Below, piece after piece: positions 42,060 through 50,855 of a stretch of 64,000 nt of DNA. The notes under the pieces were generated by a model. That model did not search any database, was not told where the DNA came from, and worked only from the letters and a program-made list of their open reading frames with translations. Each line of letters starts with the position of its first letter. The first letter of the stretch is position 1. The translations under genes were made by a program, and so were the position numbers. The DNA is from Paractinoplanes pyxinae. GTDB taxonomy: Bacteria > Actinomycetota > Actinomycetes > Mycobacteriales > Micromonosporaceae. The stretch covers positions 1-64,000 of the forward strand of contig NZ_JAPNTZ010000013.1 of NCBI RefSeq assembly GCF_026626335.1. Reading direction: 5' to 3'.

Positions 42060-42590
42060 ACCGCGCCGGCCACCGGATCCCGACCCCCGGTCACCCGCGG
42101 CCCCACCAGATCTTGGCACCCCGGTCGCCCTCAGCGGCCCCGGCTTAGGCGCCACGATCGCCCTCGATCGGCCTCGGTTCACCGGACTCCGGCACCCCGG
42201 TCACTCCCGGAACGGCCCCGGCTCACCGGACCCCGGCACCCCGGTCACCCCCGAACCGCCCCGGCCTACCGGATCCCGGCGCCACGATCGTCCCCGGCCA
42301 CCGGGTCTCGGCACCCCGGTTCCTTCCGGCCCACCAGATCTCGGCACCCCGATCGCCCCCACAAGCGGCCCCGGCTTACCGGATGCGGCGCCACGATCGT
42401 CGCCGGCCACCGGATCTCGGCACTCCGGTTCCCTCCGGGCCACCAGATCTTGGCACCCCGATCGCCCCCAAGCGGCCCCGGCTTACCGGACCTCGGCACC
42501 TCCGGTCACCACCGAGCGGCCGCCCCGGCTTGCCGGATGCCGGCGCCGCGATCGCCTCGGGCAGCTCTTGCCTACCGGCCCGGACATGGC
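42060..42590. repeat. Degenerate intergenic repeat array
   Basis: This gene-free stretch between the sigma fusion and tRNA-His consists of imperfect copies of short GC-rich units built around CACCGGATCTCGGCACCCCGGT and CGGCCCCGGCTTACCGGA-like words, with a longer direct repeat of about 109 bases (for example 42318 and 42427). Frames are open on both strands only because of the repeat composition; I see no gene. Confidence 0.7.
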
Positions 42591-42591
42591 G

Positions 42592-42618
42592 AAGGCCCGG
42601 TCTGCGCGACCGGGCCTT
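42592..42618 (-). terminator. Terminator hairpin after tRNA-His
   Basis: AAGGCCCGGTC and GACCGGGCCTT form a perfect 11-base stem around a five-base loop, 13 bases downstream of the tRNA on its strand. Confidence 0.6.
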
Positions 42619-42630
42619 TCATAACTGCAA

Positions 42631-42706
42631 TGGGGTGATCGACGGGACTTGAACCCGCGACCCCCTGGACCACAACCAGGTGCTCTACCAACTGAGCTAC
42701 GACCAC
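42631..42706 (-). tRNA. tRNA-His (GTG)
   Basis: The minus strand folds to a full cloverleaf of 76 bases: acceptor GTGGTCG/CGATCAC, D arm GCTC..GAGC, anticodon stem CCTGG/CCAGG with loop TTGTGGT (anticodon GTG), T arm with GGTTCAAGTC, and an encoded CCA end. Confidence 0.95.
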
Positions 42707-42929
42707 CATTGCGCACGAGGAACCAACCCCGTGGTGCCGGACAAGCATAGCCGAACTCCGGCGGTGCTCGTCCAGCGGGTTACCGGCACGGCCGGGTGAC
42801 CGGTTGTCGCAGCTCGGGCGGCTGCTTTCCGGCTTTCCGGGCGGACTGCTTTCCTGGCCGGCGGCTTTTGTGGGCCGGCGCTTTTGTGGCCGGCTGCTTT
42901 CCGGGCCGGCTGCTTTTCGGGCGGCGGCG

Positions 42930-43526
42930 TCAGAGTTCGGCGGCGATGGCCTTGGCGGACTCGACGTCGGGGCCGGGGAGGGGGACGAAGATCGTGCGGC
43001 GGTAGTACTCGAGTTCGCGGATGCTCTCGCGGATGTCGGCCAGGGCGCGGTGGGCCAGGCCCTTGGCCGGCTGGCCGAAGTACACACGCGGGTACCAGCG
43101 GCGGCACAGTTCCTTGATCGAGGAGACGTCGATCATGCGGTAGTGCAGGAACGAGTCGAGCGCCGGCATGTCGCGGGCCAGGAAGCCGCGGTCGGTGGCG
43201 ATCGAGTTGCCGCAGAGGGGCGCCGTGCGGGGGTTGGGCACGAACTGCTGGACGTACGCGAGCACGGCCTCTTCGGCCTCGGCCATGGTGATCACCGACT
43301 GGCGTACCTCATCGGTCAGACCGGACTTGGCGTGCATGTCACGAACCACCGGCGGCATCGCGTCCAGCGCCGCGTCGTCGGCATGAATGACCAGGTCGAC
43401 GCCCTCACCCAGCACGTTGAGATCGGCATCGGTGACGAGCGCGGCCACCTCAATGAGCTTGTCCTTGCCCAGGTCGAGGCCCGTCATCTCACAGTCGATC
43501 CACACCAAATGATCAGCCACCCGCAC
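42930..43526 (-). CDS. orn: Oligoribonuclease
   Basis: A 198-residue DEDDh 3'-5' exonuclease: LVWIDCEMTGLD (motif I, Asp and Glu), KLIEVAALVTD, CGNSIATDRGFLARDMP (motif II Asp) and HRALADIRESIREL (motif III His and Asp). It degrades two- to five-base RNA and pGpG, the product of c-di-GMP breakdown, so it completes what the EAL protein in this window would begin. The start is GTG 43526, with GTG 43520 as alternative. The 223 bases between it and tRNA-His hold only short GGCCGGCTGCTTT-like repeats. Confidence 0.95.
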   Translation of the reverse strand: MRVADHLVWIDCEMTGLDLGKDKLIEVAALVTDADLNVLGEGVDLVIHADDAALDAMPPVVRDMHAKSGLTDEVRQSVITMAEAEEAVLAYVQQFVPNPRTAPLCGNSIATDRGFLARDMPALDSFLHYRMIDVSSIKELCRRWYPRVYFGQPAKGLAHRALADIRESIRELEYYRRTIFVPLPGPDVESAKAIAAEL

Positions 43527-43659
43527 AGCCTACGCCGCGCACGCATGGACCGGTGTCACGTCTTTCCGAGACACCCTCCCGGGCACGCTCCGCACAGCGA
43601 TGCGCTTTGCCCGCTTTCGGGCGATGACTTCCCACTCGGGTCGTTGACGGGCTAAACTG

Positions 43660-43742
43660 GTCTTAACGGACGAAGCCCCCTTTCGGTTACTCCGTTCCCC
43701 CGGTAAAGGGCCCTCCGCGTCGGCAGCGCGGAGGGCCCTTTC
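43660..43742 (+). ncRNA. Candidate 6C-like small RNA
   Basis: Downstream of TTGACG (43644) and a TAAACT box lie two small hairpins with C-rich loops, CGAA-GCCCCCT-TTCG (43671-43685) and TACTCCG-TTCCCC-CGGTA, followed at once by a very strong terminator stem. Two C-loop hairpins and a terminator are the pattern of the actinobacterial 6C RNA. Here each loop has five rather than six C. No ORF fits this stretch. Confidence 0.5.
43705..43741 (+). terminator. Strong terminator, twin of 44243-44273
   Basis: AAAGGGCCCTCCGCG and CGCGGAGGGCCCTTT form a 15-base perfect stem with loop TCGGCAG and end in T residues. It closes the candidate small RNA. Confidence 0.75.
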
Positions 43743-43849
43743 GGCTAGTCACACCACCTCCTCCCCCGCCCGCACCGCGATGGCCACGGCAAAGCACAGA
43801 CGCGAGTCGGCACCGGGATTACGGGCAACGCTCAGGCGCGGGACAACGC

Positions 43850-44045
43850 TCGCGCGCAGGGCGACGCTCAGGCGCAGGGCGACGCTCAGGCGCAGGGCAA
43901 CCCTCGGGCGCAGGGCGACGCTCGCGCCCGGGGCGACGCTCGAGCGCAGGGCAACGCTCGAGCGCAGGGCGACGCTCGCGTGCAGGGCGACGCTCGCGTG
44001 CAGGGCGACGCTCGCGTGCAGGGCGACGCTCGCGTGCAGGGCGAC
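43850..44045. repeat. 18-base tandem repeat array
   Basis: About eleven copies of an 18-base unit close to CGCAGGGCGACGCTCAGG; the last four (from about 43984) are nearly identical. Since 18 is a multiple of three, frames stay open on both strands, giving Arg/Ala/Pro-rich peptides that I do not take as genes. The whole 43743-44240 stretch between two twin hairpins holds no other signal. Confidence 0.85.
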
Positions 44046-44242
44046 TTCGAAGATCTGGAGCGACGCTCAGACAAGGGAAACGCTCGGATGCGCCGGCCGA
44101 CCGGGCTCGCCGCACCAACCCGGATACTCCCCGGCGGATCGCGCCGACCGATCACAGTGGCGACGCCAGAGCGGACGCTGTCGGGCGGTTCGCGCCGGGC
44201 GACGGGGACTCGCGCCGAGTGTTCCGGTGGTGGGCAGCGAAA

Positions 44243-44273
44243 GGGCCCTCCGCGTCGGCAGCGCGGAGGGCCC
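44243..44273 (-). terminator. Terminator of large membrane protein gene
   Basis: GGGCCCTCCGCG and CGCGGAGGGCCC with loop TCGGCAG, the same hairpin as at 43705-43741, 12 bases after the stop of the 1579-residue gene. Confidence 0.65.
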
Positions 44274-44284
44274 GGTCGGGTTGG

Positions 44285-47200
44285 TCAGGCTTCGGGTTGT
44301 GTTCCGGGGGCGGGACGGCGGCGGCTCGGCGGTTGGTCGAGGCCGGCGTCGTCCGGCTGGTCGATGGGGGCCGTCGTGGTGATTCGGCGGCGGCGTCGCT
44401 GGGTGTTGCCTTCCAGCAGTTCGGCCGCTTCCTTTTGGTACGCCGCCAGCCAGCCGGCGGGGGTGCCGCTGCTGGCCGGGATGGCTCCGGTGCTGGTGCG
44501 CACCGGAACGTCGGCGGCCGGGCGGGGTGTGCGCGTCATGCCGGTGGCCGGCTTGGCGGTGGACCGCGCGGCGGGCTTGGCCGGGGTGGCCGGCTTGGCC
44601 GTCGAGCGGGGCTTGGCCGGAGTCGTCGCCTTGGCCGGTGCCGCCTTGGCCGCCGCGGCCTTGGTTGCGGCTGCCTTCGCCGTCCTGGCTGCGGTGGCGG
44701 ACTTGGCGGCCGGTTTGTCGGTTTCGGTCTCTGCCTTGGGCTTAGTAACCCGGGCGCGGGTGGCCTTGGCCTTGGGCTTCGTGGCCTTGGCGGGCGGCGT
44801 GGCCGGCTCGTCGTCGAGCGTGTCGGCGGCCGGCTCGGAACCGACCTCGGCCGCGGCGGCGCGGGCCGCCACCGTCTGGGCGGCCTTGCGCCAGGCGGCC
44901 GGCGCCGGCCGTCCCGACGAGCCGCTGGGCAGGCGGCCCGCGAGTGAGGACGTGGGCCCTCCTTCGGTACGGCTTTGGGCCTGCGCCATGAGGTCGCGCT
45001 CGGAGTCGAGTCGGGATCGCCGCCCGGCCGTCGGCTCGGTACCGGCCGCGACCGGCTCTTCCTCGGCATCCTTCGCGCTTCCGGCGTCCTCGGCCGGACT
45101 GCCGTCGGAGGCCAGCTCGGACCGCTGCTGGAGAGAAACAGTTGCCGAACGTTCCTCGGCCGAGTCGCCCTCGCCTGCCTCCGAAGAGGCGGCGGTCGCC
45201 GACTCCGAGCCACCGACCGAAGTCGTGGACGACGGAGCACCGCTGACCGCGCTGCTGTCGCCGGTCGTTCCCGGTTCACGACCATTGGCGGCCGAAGGCG
45301 ACAGGGACGAGCGCTCGCCGGCCGATTCGGTCAGGGCGGACGGCTGGTCGGTGTGCGCGCGGTCGCTTCCGGCCCCGCCAGGCGTGGCCGCCGACGTGGG
45401 TGCGGCAGCCGGAGCCGCCGACACACCGTTGGTCGCGGCCGCAGCCTGCGCCGCGCCGTTGGTGGCCGCCGGAGCCGGCGACACACCGTCGGTCGCGGCC
45501 GGAACCTGCGCCACGCCGTTGGTGGCCGCCGAACCCTGCGCCGCGCCGTTGGCGACGGTCGAAGTCTGCGGCACGCCGTTGGTCACAGCCGGAGCCTGCG
45601 ACACGCCGTTCGTGACCGCCAGAGCTTGCGGCACGCCGTTGGTGGCCGCCGGAGCCTGCACTGCGCCGTTCGTGACCGCCGGAGCTTGCGGCACACCGTC
45701 GGTCGCGGCCGGAACCTGCGCCACGCCGTTGGTCGCGGCCGAAGCCTGGGGCGCGCCGTTGGTCGCGGTCAGAACCTGCGCCACGCCGTTGGTGGCGGCC
45801 GAAGCCTGGGACGCACCGTCGGTGGCCGCCGGAGCTTGCGGCGCGCCGTTGGTCGCGGCCGGAGCCTGCGGCACGCCGTTGGTCGCGGCCGGAGCCTGCG
45901 CCGGGCCGTTGGCGGCCACCGGAGGCTGCGTTGCGGCGTTGGCGGCCGCGCCGGTCAGGCCCGAGACGGCGGGTGCGGGCGAGGTCGGCGCGGCAGCCGG
46001 GATCGGAGCGGCGGGGCGGACCTGGCCGCTGCCGTTGGTCTCGGCCGAGACGGCGGGTGCGGGCGACGTCGGCGCGGCGGCCGGGATCGGAGTGCTGGGC
46101 CGGACCTGGGCGTTTCCGCTGTTCAGCGGGCCGTCGGGCGTGGTGCCGTTGGTGGGCGACATGTTGGTCGCGGCAGTGGCACCGTTCGGCGCCGCGCCCT
46201 TGGGCGGGACGCCGTTCGCGGGGGCGGGCTGCTCCGAGGTGCCGGGGCGCGCCGGTGAGGGAACGATCGGCCGGGTCGGTGACGGTGGCCGGGGAATCGT
46301 CGGGCGCGGGGGCGCCGGGGCGGTGGTGGCTCCGGGGCCGGAGTCGTCGCCTTCCTTTGGCTGGTTCCGCCGGGCGGCGTCGTCGGGTGTCGCCGATTCG
46401 GTGCCGGTGACGTCGGCTCGGGGGCTGGCCTCTTCCACGTCGGCCGCGGGGGTGGAACCCGGCTGGTTGCGAGCGTCGGTGGACGACTTGGAAGCCGGCA
46501 CCGGGCGGTTGCCTTCGGTGCCGGCCTCCGTGGCCGGGCGGACCCCACTGGCGGATGGGGTGGCCGGCTCGGTGTCAGTCTTGGCGGCCGCCTGCTCTGC
46601 GAGTTCGCGTTCGCCGGCGGCCGGCTGGCCCGCGCCGGGCGCGGTGGAAGTGTGCGCTGCGGCATCCGTAGCCGAGCGTCGGCGGGGCGCGCCGGGCGAC
46701 TGGCGAAGTCCCTCGGGCGTCGGGCGGTCGGCGAGGTTGGCCGGTGTGGGGTGTGCGGGGCCGGTCGGGCTCTCGGAGTTGGGGTTGGTCGGCGTGTGGT
46801 CGGGGGAAGGGCCGCGGCCGGTGGGGGCCGGGCGGCCGGGGCGGTCCGCGGGGGAAGGACGACGGCCGGGGGCCGGACGGCTCGGGGGCGGGGACTGGCG
46901 GCCGGCGCCCGAGGGTTGCGTGCGGGGCATGCCCATCGCGGACCAGTCGGTGGCCCGAGGGCCGGTGACCATGGAGACCTTCTGGTTGGCCATCCGGGGG
47001 TCGCGGCCGTCGTCCATGGCGTCCTCGCGGATCGCGCGGGCGTCGGCGGCGCCGGCCGCGTAGGCGGCGGCCACGGCGTCGATCGGGTGGCCGGCCTCGT
47101 CGTCGGCCGCGGCCGGCTCGGCGGGCGTCGCGCCCGCTGCGGCGCCGGCGGGGGCCTGGGCCTCGGACGGGACGCGGGCCGAGCCGACGGCTACGGACCC

Positions 47201-49024
47201 GGCCGCGGCGGAAGCAGCTTCGGCACCGACGCGGGAAGCGTCGGCATCCGACACGTGAGCAGCCGCTACAGCATCACGGGCGGCCGCCGCACCGGCGGCG
47301 GAAGGAGAGGCCGAGGCGGCAGCACCAGCAGCTCCGGCGCGAGCGGAAGCGCCCGCCGCACCGGCGGTAGCAGGCGTAGCCGGAGTAGCGGCTCCGGTGG
47401 GAGCGGAAGCGCCCACCGCACCGGCCGTAGCGGACGTGGCCGGAGTAGCGACGCCAGCAGCTCCGGCGGGAGCCGAAGCGCCCACCGCACCATCGACAGA
47501 AGCAGCCGCAACAGCGTCACGAGCAGCACCGGCACCGGCAGCGGCGGAAGCAGCAGCGGCGGCATCACGAGCAGCGCCGGCACCAGCCGCGGCGGAAGCA
47601 GCAGCGGCGGCGTCACGAGCGGGAGCGCTGACACCGGCCGAAGCGGAAGCCGACCCGGCCGCAGCGGCGGCGTTGCGAGCAGCACCGGCGGCGGTCGGGA
47701 CATGGGTCCGCGGGGAGGCCGGCGACGCGGCGCCAGGCCGGTCGGCACCTGCGGCGGCTCGGCGGCGGGCCACCTCGGCCTGCCGGGCCGCGGCCTGAGC
47801 CTCAGTCTCGCGAGCCCGCACCGGCGCCGTCTCGGCCACCCAGGCCTCGACGGCCGACGGCTGGAACATCGGGATGTCGCCCGGCACCGGCACCTGGCGC
47901 TTCGCCGCCCGCTCGGGACGGCGCCCGGCCGATTCTTCCGAAGCGAACGACGAGAGCGCCGACGACGGCGCCGACGACGAGGACGAGGGCGGGGACGAGG
48001 ACAAGGACGGGGACGAGGGCGAGGGCGGCGCCGACAACGGCAGCGAGCTCGCCCCGATGAACTGCAGCGGCTCCCCCGGCGCCGGCTGGCGCCCCGGGAT
48101 GGCCGTGGCCGCCGCGTACTCGGCCGGGTCCGGCGGCATCCCGGGCCCGGCGGCCGGCGACGAGATCGCGGGCGGGGCGGCCGCCGCGGTGAGGGCGGGC
48201 GCCGGCGGCCAGGCCATGACGGCCGGCATCGGGCCCGGGCGGGAGTCGGCCAGCGAGCGCGGCCGGTGCGCCCCCACCGGGCGCCCGGTGGACGGCAGCA
48301 GCGGCATCGGGGCGCCGATGGCCTTCATGAGCTCCGGCACCTGGCTGGGCTCCACCACGTACACAATTTCGCGTCGCCGCGGCGGCCAGGCCAGGATCGT
48401 CATGCCGACCATCATCAGCAGGGTGCCCAGGGTGAGCAGCCCCCACGCGCTCGAGCTGAGCCAGCCCGGCCGCAGTTCGGCCCTGGTCCGCAGCTGCAGG
48501 CCCGGCGTGGCCTCGGGGCTCATGATGACCAGGCTGTACGGGCCGCCGCGGACCTCGGACGGCGTCCACGAGATCTGCCCGGCGCTGTCCGTCCGGGTCC
48601 AGATCGGCGCCAGGCCGGGCTGCAGCCGGGGGGCCGACGTGCCGGGGACGACCGTCGTGGCGACCGGCAGCGCGCCGGTGCCGATGTCGACCGTGCGAAC
48701 CGTGCTGTGCTGCACCCCGGCCAGGTACTGCCGCACCGCCTCGGTCGGAGCCAGCCCGAGGAACGCCGCGCCCTGCTGGGTCTGCCCGACCAGCCGCAGC
48801 TGGGTGTCGCCGAGGCGGGTGAACGGCGCGTCGGAGCGCAGCAGCCCGTCCACGTCGTCGACCACGAGGGCGTAGCCGGGCGTGGACAGCTGCTGCAGGC
48901 GCGCGCTGAAGGCTTCGCCCTCGTCGCGGTGCTGCATGGCAGCCCACAGGCCCGCGCCGGCCAGCAGCGACGGCAGACCGATGGTCAGCGCCAGCATGCC
49001 GAGGATGGTCCGGAACACCCGCAT
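44285..49024 (-). CDS. Giant two-helix membrane protein with repetitive, Lys/Ala-rich cytoplasmic tail
   Basis: A 1579-residue protein. Helix 1 (about 5-28) and helix 2 (about 192-213) enclose an outside domain of about 160 residues (ALVVDDVDGLLRSD, GAAFLGLAPTEAVRQYL). The remaining 1360 residues are inside and largely unstructured: Ala/Pro-rich spacers, sixteen tandem ten-residue units of the type PQAPAATNGV (about 1038-1201), and a histone-H1-like Lys/Ala/Pro segment (about 1415-1500) that could bind DNA, RNA or acidic polymer. GAAGGAGAG lies five bases before the ATG. No enzyme motif is seen and I do not recognise the family; a scaffold linking membrane and nucleoid is a guess from composition. 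Confidence 0.75.
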   Translation of the reverse strand: MRVFRTILGMLALTIGLPSLLAGAGLWAAMQHRDEGEAFSARLQQLSTPGYALVVDDVDGLLRSDAPFTRLGDTQLRLVGQTQQGAAFLGLAPTEAVRQYLAGVQHSTVRTVDIGTGALPVATTVVPGTSAPRLQPGLAPIWTRTDSAGQISWTPSEVRGGPYSLVIMSPEATPGLQLRTRAELRPGWLSSSAWGLLTLGTLLMMVGMTILAWPPRRREIVYVVEPSQVPELMKAIGAPMPLLPSTGRPVGAHRPRSLADSRPGPMPAVMAWPPAPALTAAAAPPAISSPAAGPGMPPDPAEYAAATAIPGRQPAPGEPLQFIGASSLPLSAPPSPSSPSLSSSPPSSSSSAPSSALSSFASEESAGRRPERAAKRQVPVPGDIPMFQPSAVEAWVAETAPVRARETEAQAAARQAEVARRRAAAGADRPGAASPASPRTHVPTAAGAARNAAAAAGSASASAGVSAPARDAAAAASAAAGAGAARDAAAAASAAAGAGAARDAVAAASVDGAVGASAPAGAAGVATPATSATAGAVGASAPTGAATPATPATAGAAGASARAGAAGAAASASPSAAGAAAARDAVAAAHVSDADASRVGAEAASAAAGSVAVGSARVPSEAQAPAGAAAGATPAEPAAADDEAGHPIDAVAAAYAAGAADARAIREDAMDDGRDPRMANQKVSMVTGPRATDWSAMGMPRTQPSGAGRQSPPPSRPAPGRRPSPADRPGRPAPTGRGPSPDHTPTNPNSESPTGPAHPTPANLADRPTPEGLRQSPGAPRRRSATDAAAHTSTAPGAGQPAAGERELAEQAAAKTDTEPATPSASGVRPATEAGTEGNRPVPASKSSTDARNQPGSTPAADVEEASPRADVTGTESATPDDAARRNQPKEGDDSGPGATTAPAPPRPTIPRPPSPTRPIVPSPARPGTSEQPAPANGVPPKGAAPNGATAATNMSPTNGTTPDGPLNSGNAQVRPSTPIPAAAPTSPAPAVSAETNGSGQVRPAAPIPAAAPTSPAPAVSGLTGAAANAATQPPVAANGPAQAPAATNGVPQAPAATNGAPQAPAATDGASQASAATNGVAQVLTATNGAPQASAATNGVAQVPAATDGVPQAPAVTNGAVQAPAATNGVPQALAVTNGVSQAPAVTNGVPQTSTVANGAAQGSAATNGVAQVPAATDGVSPAPAATNGAAQAAAATNGVSAAPAAAPTSAATPGGAGSDRAHTDQPSALTESAGERSSLSPSAANGREPGTTGDSSAVSGAPSSTTSVGGSESATAASSEAGEGDSAEERSATVSLQQRSELASDGSPAEDAGSAKDAEEEPVAAGTEPTAGRRSRLDSERDLMAQAQSRTEGGPTSSLAGRLPSGSSGRPAPAAWRKAAQTVAARAAAAEVGSEPAADTLDDEPATPPAKATKPKAKATRARVTKPKAETETDKPAAKSATAARTAKAAATKAAAAKAAPAKATTPAKPRSTAKPATPAKPAARSTAKPATGMTRTPRPAADVPVRTSTGAIPASSGTPAGWLAAYQKEAAELLEGNTQRRRRRITTTAPIDQPDDAGLDQPPSRRRPAPGTQPEA
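45420..45910. repeat. Coding tandem repeat, sixteen 30-base units
   Basis: In-frame repeats of about 30 bases within the large membrane protein gene, encoding xQAPAATNGV-like decapeptides with steady Asn-Gly or Asp-Gly pairs. Copies differ by 1-4 residues. Confidence 0.85.
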
Positions 49025-49127
49025 CGCTTCTCTCCTTCAAGCTCAGAAGCAATAACGGCCCGACCATACAAGTCCAAATAACCCCAAAGTGGTCAAATAA
49101 CGGCTAACTCGCTGATAGAAGTGAGGC

Positions 49128-50798
49128 TCACTTGACCGTGACGGTCGTGGAAAGCGTCGACTGATCGATGTCGCTCGTTCGCGCGGTGACCTTGAACGTC
49201 CACTCGCCGGCGGCCGGCAGGGCGATGTCGCCGACCGCGTGGAAGTCGGTGATCCGCAGCAACGGGATCTCGATCGGTTCGATGCCCTTGCCCGCCAGCG
49301 CGGCCGTCGCGCTCCACTCGACCACGGTCAGCGGCTTGTTGTCGGGCGTGTAGGCGTACAGGTGAATGCTGTTGTTGCCCACCGCAGCGGGGAAGACGTC
49401 GATCTGCACGGCCATCTTGTTGTCGGTCAGCGTCTTGGTCACCGTGGTCGAGACACCTGCGGTGTCCGAGGCTTCGGCCGTACGCGCGGGTGGGATCTGC
49501 ACCAGCGCCGAGGTCACGCCGAGCACGACGGCCGTGATCGCTAGTTCGACCCAGACCACCCGGCGCAGCCCCCGGGGCTCGGCCTCGGCCGCCTTCGAGC
49601 GCACCAGCCGGCGCGAGTACCAGGCCACGCCGAGCACGATGGCGGCCAGCCCGACCTTGACCAGGATCAGACGCCCGTACGTGGTGAGGAAGAGCCCGTC
49701 CAGCGACGAGACCTCGATCAGCGCCTGCACCACCCCGGCCACGATCAGCGCCGCGACGGCCGTGGCGGCCCAGCGCGACCAGATCGGCAAGATGGCTCCG
49801 AGCTCTCGTTCGTCGGCCTGGCGCAGCAGGAAGGCGACCAGCATGACCAGCCCGCCCAGCCACACCGCCATGGCGGCCAGGTGGATCGCGTCGACCACCA
49901 CCGACACCCCGGCCACCGGGGAGGCGGTCGGGTGCCCGGTCAGCGGCCAGGTGGCCAGCGCGGCCACGCCGAGCACGCCGAGCAGGGCCAGGTCGGTCTT
50001 GGAGTCGTTGCCGTTGCCCTTGAGCAGGGGGCGCAGCAGCAGGGCGGCCGCGCAGATCACGCCCAGGCGGACCAGCATGATCGCGCCGAACGTGCTGCCG
50101 AGCACGTCGCGCAGGTCTCCCACCCGTACGTCGAAAAGCCCCGACCCGGTCGAGTAGGGCGCCTGCAGCCAGATGGCCAGCAGCGTGCTGAACGCCACGA
50201 GGCCGAGCCCGGTCCAGACCAGGCGGCCGGGACCGCGGCGGCTCAGCCGGTGCGGCCAGAGCAGGGCGAGGACGAGCACCGGCCCGACCAGGAGCACCAG
50301 ACCGGCGTACCCGAGATATTTTCCGACCGGGATGATCGCCCGCACGACCGGGTCGACCGTCTCGTCGTCGACCGTGGCCGTGGGCGTGGCCGACGCGGCG
50401 CCGACGGAGTAGGTGATGCTGCCGCCGACCGGGTGACTGTCGGCCGAGATCACGCGATAGCTGACCAGGTAGGTGCCGCGGCCGCCGCCCGAGCGCAGCG
50501 GGATGGTGACCGTGCTGCCGTCGGCCGTCGGCTCGCCCTGGTCGGCCCGCGAGCCGTCCGGCGCCAGCACCTGGATCTTGCCGTTGAGCAGCTGCACCGA
50601 TTCGGTGAAGTTCAGCGTGATCTTGTTCGGCGCGTCGGGCACGATGGTGCCGTTGGCCGGGTCACTGTTGGCCAGCGCGGCGTGGGCACTCGCGGGCGCG
50701 GCGGGGCCGAGCACCACGGCGAAGAACCCGATCAACAAGCCCGCCAGTGCCGCCAGACCGCGACAAAACCGGCGCCGATCAACAGTCATGACCGACAT
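49128..50798 (-). CDS. CopC-CopD copper resistance/import fusion protein
   Basis: A 556-residue protein. A signal peptide ends at SAHA, placing His at the mature N-terminus as the CopC copper ligand; the CopC domain (about 38-130) has SDPANG, NFTESV and DSHPVGG. Eight CopD membrane helices follow (about 150-430, with HLAAMAVWLGGLVML and LVKVGLAAIVL), and a C-terminal beta-domain of the FixH/YtkA type (435-556). It probably moves copper across the membrane for cuproenzymes. The start is ATG 50798 or 50789. It is divergent from an ECF sigma factor gene with an inverted repeat in between. Confidence 0.88.
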   Translation of the reverse strand: MSVMTVDRRRFCRGLAALAGLLIGFFAVVLGPAAPASAHAALANSDPANGTIVPDAPNKITLNFTESVQLLNGKIQVLAPDGSRADQGEPTADGSTVTIPLRSGGGRGTYLVSYRVISADSHPVGGSITYSVGAASATPTATVDDETVDPVVRAIIPVGKYLGYAGLVLLVGPVLVLALLWPHRLSRRGPGRLVWTGLGLVAFSTLLAIWLQAPYSTGSGLFDVRVGDLRDVLGSTFGAIMLVRLGVICAAALLLRPLLKGNGNDSKTDLALLGVLGVAALATWPLTGHPTASPVAGVSVVVDAIHLAAMAVWLGGLVMLVAFLLRQADERELGAILPIWSRWAATAVAALIVAGVVQALIEVSSLDGLFLTTYGRLILVKVGLAAIVLGVAWYSRRLVRSKAAEAEPRGLRRVVWVELAITAVVLGVTSALVQIPPARTAEASDTAGVSTTVTKTLTDNKMAVQIDVFPAAVGNNSIHLYAYTPDNKPLTVVEWSATAALAGKGIEPIEIPLLRITDFHAVGDIALPAAGEWTFKVTARTSDIDQSTLSTTVTVK

Positions 50799-50823
50799 GC
50801 TGCCCGATCGCGTCGCTCAATGC

Positions 50824-50839
50824 CCACCACGGGTGGTGG
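50824..50839. promoter_or_regulatory. Inverted repeat in CopCD/sigma divergent promoter
   Basis: CCACCAC-GG-GTGGTGG, perfect seven-base arms, in the 57-base gap between the CopCD and sigma-factor starts. It would block both promoters if bound. Confidence 0.4.
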
Positions 50840-50855
50840 CGTACGATGCTGGGCC

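Noticed and set aside
42055..42624. ORFs on both strands over the degenerate repeats
   Set aside because: Open only because of repeat composition; Pro/Arg/Gly-rich, no start signals, no codon bias.
43850..44045. Possible CRISPR array
   Set aside because: Repeats are contiguous 18-base units without unique spacers, and no cas gene is near.
43980..47063. Plus-strand open frame of 1027 codons across the tandem array and the large membrane gene
   Set aside because: Starts within the 18-base repeats and follows the antisense of the 1579-residue gene; the repeats keep every frame open.
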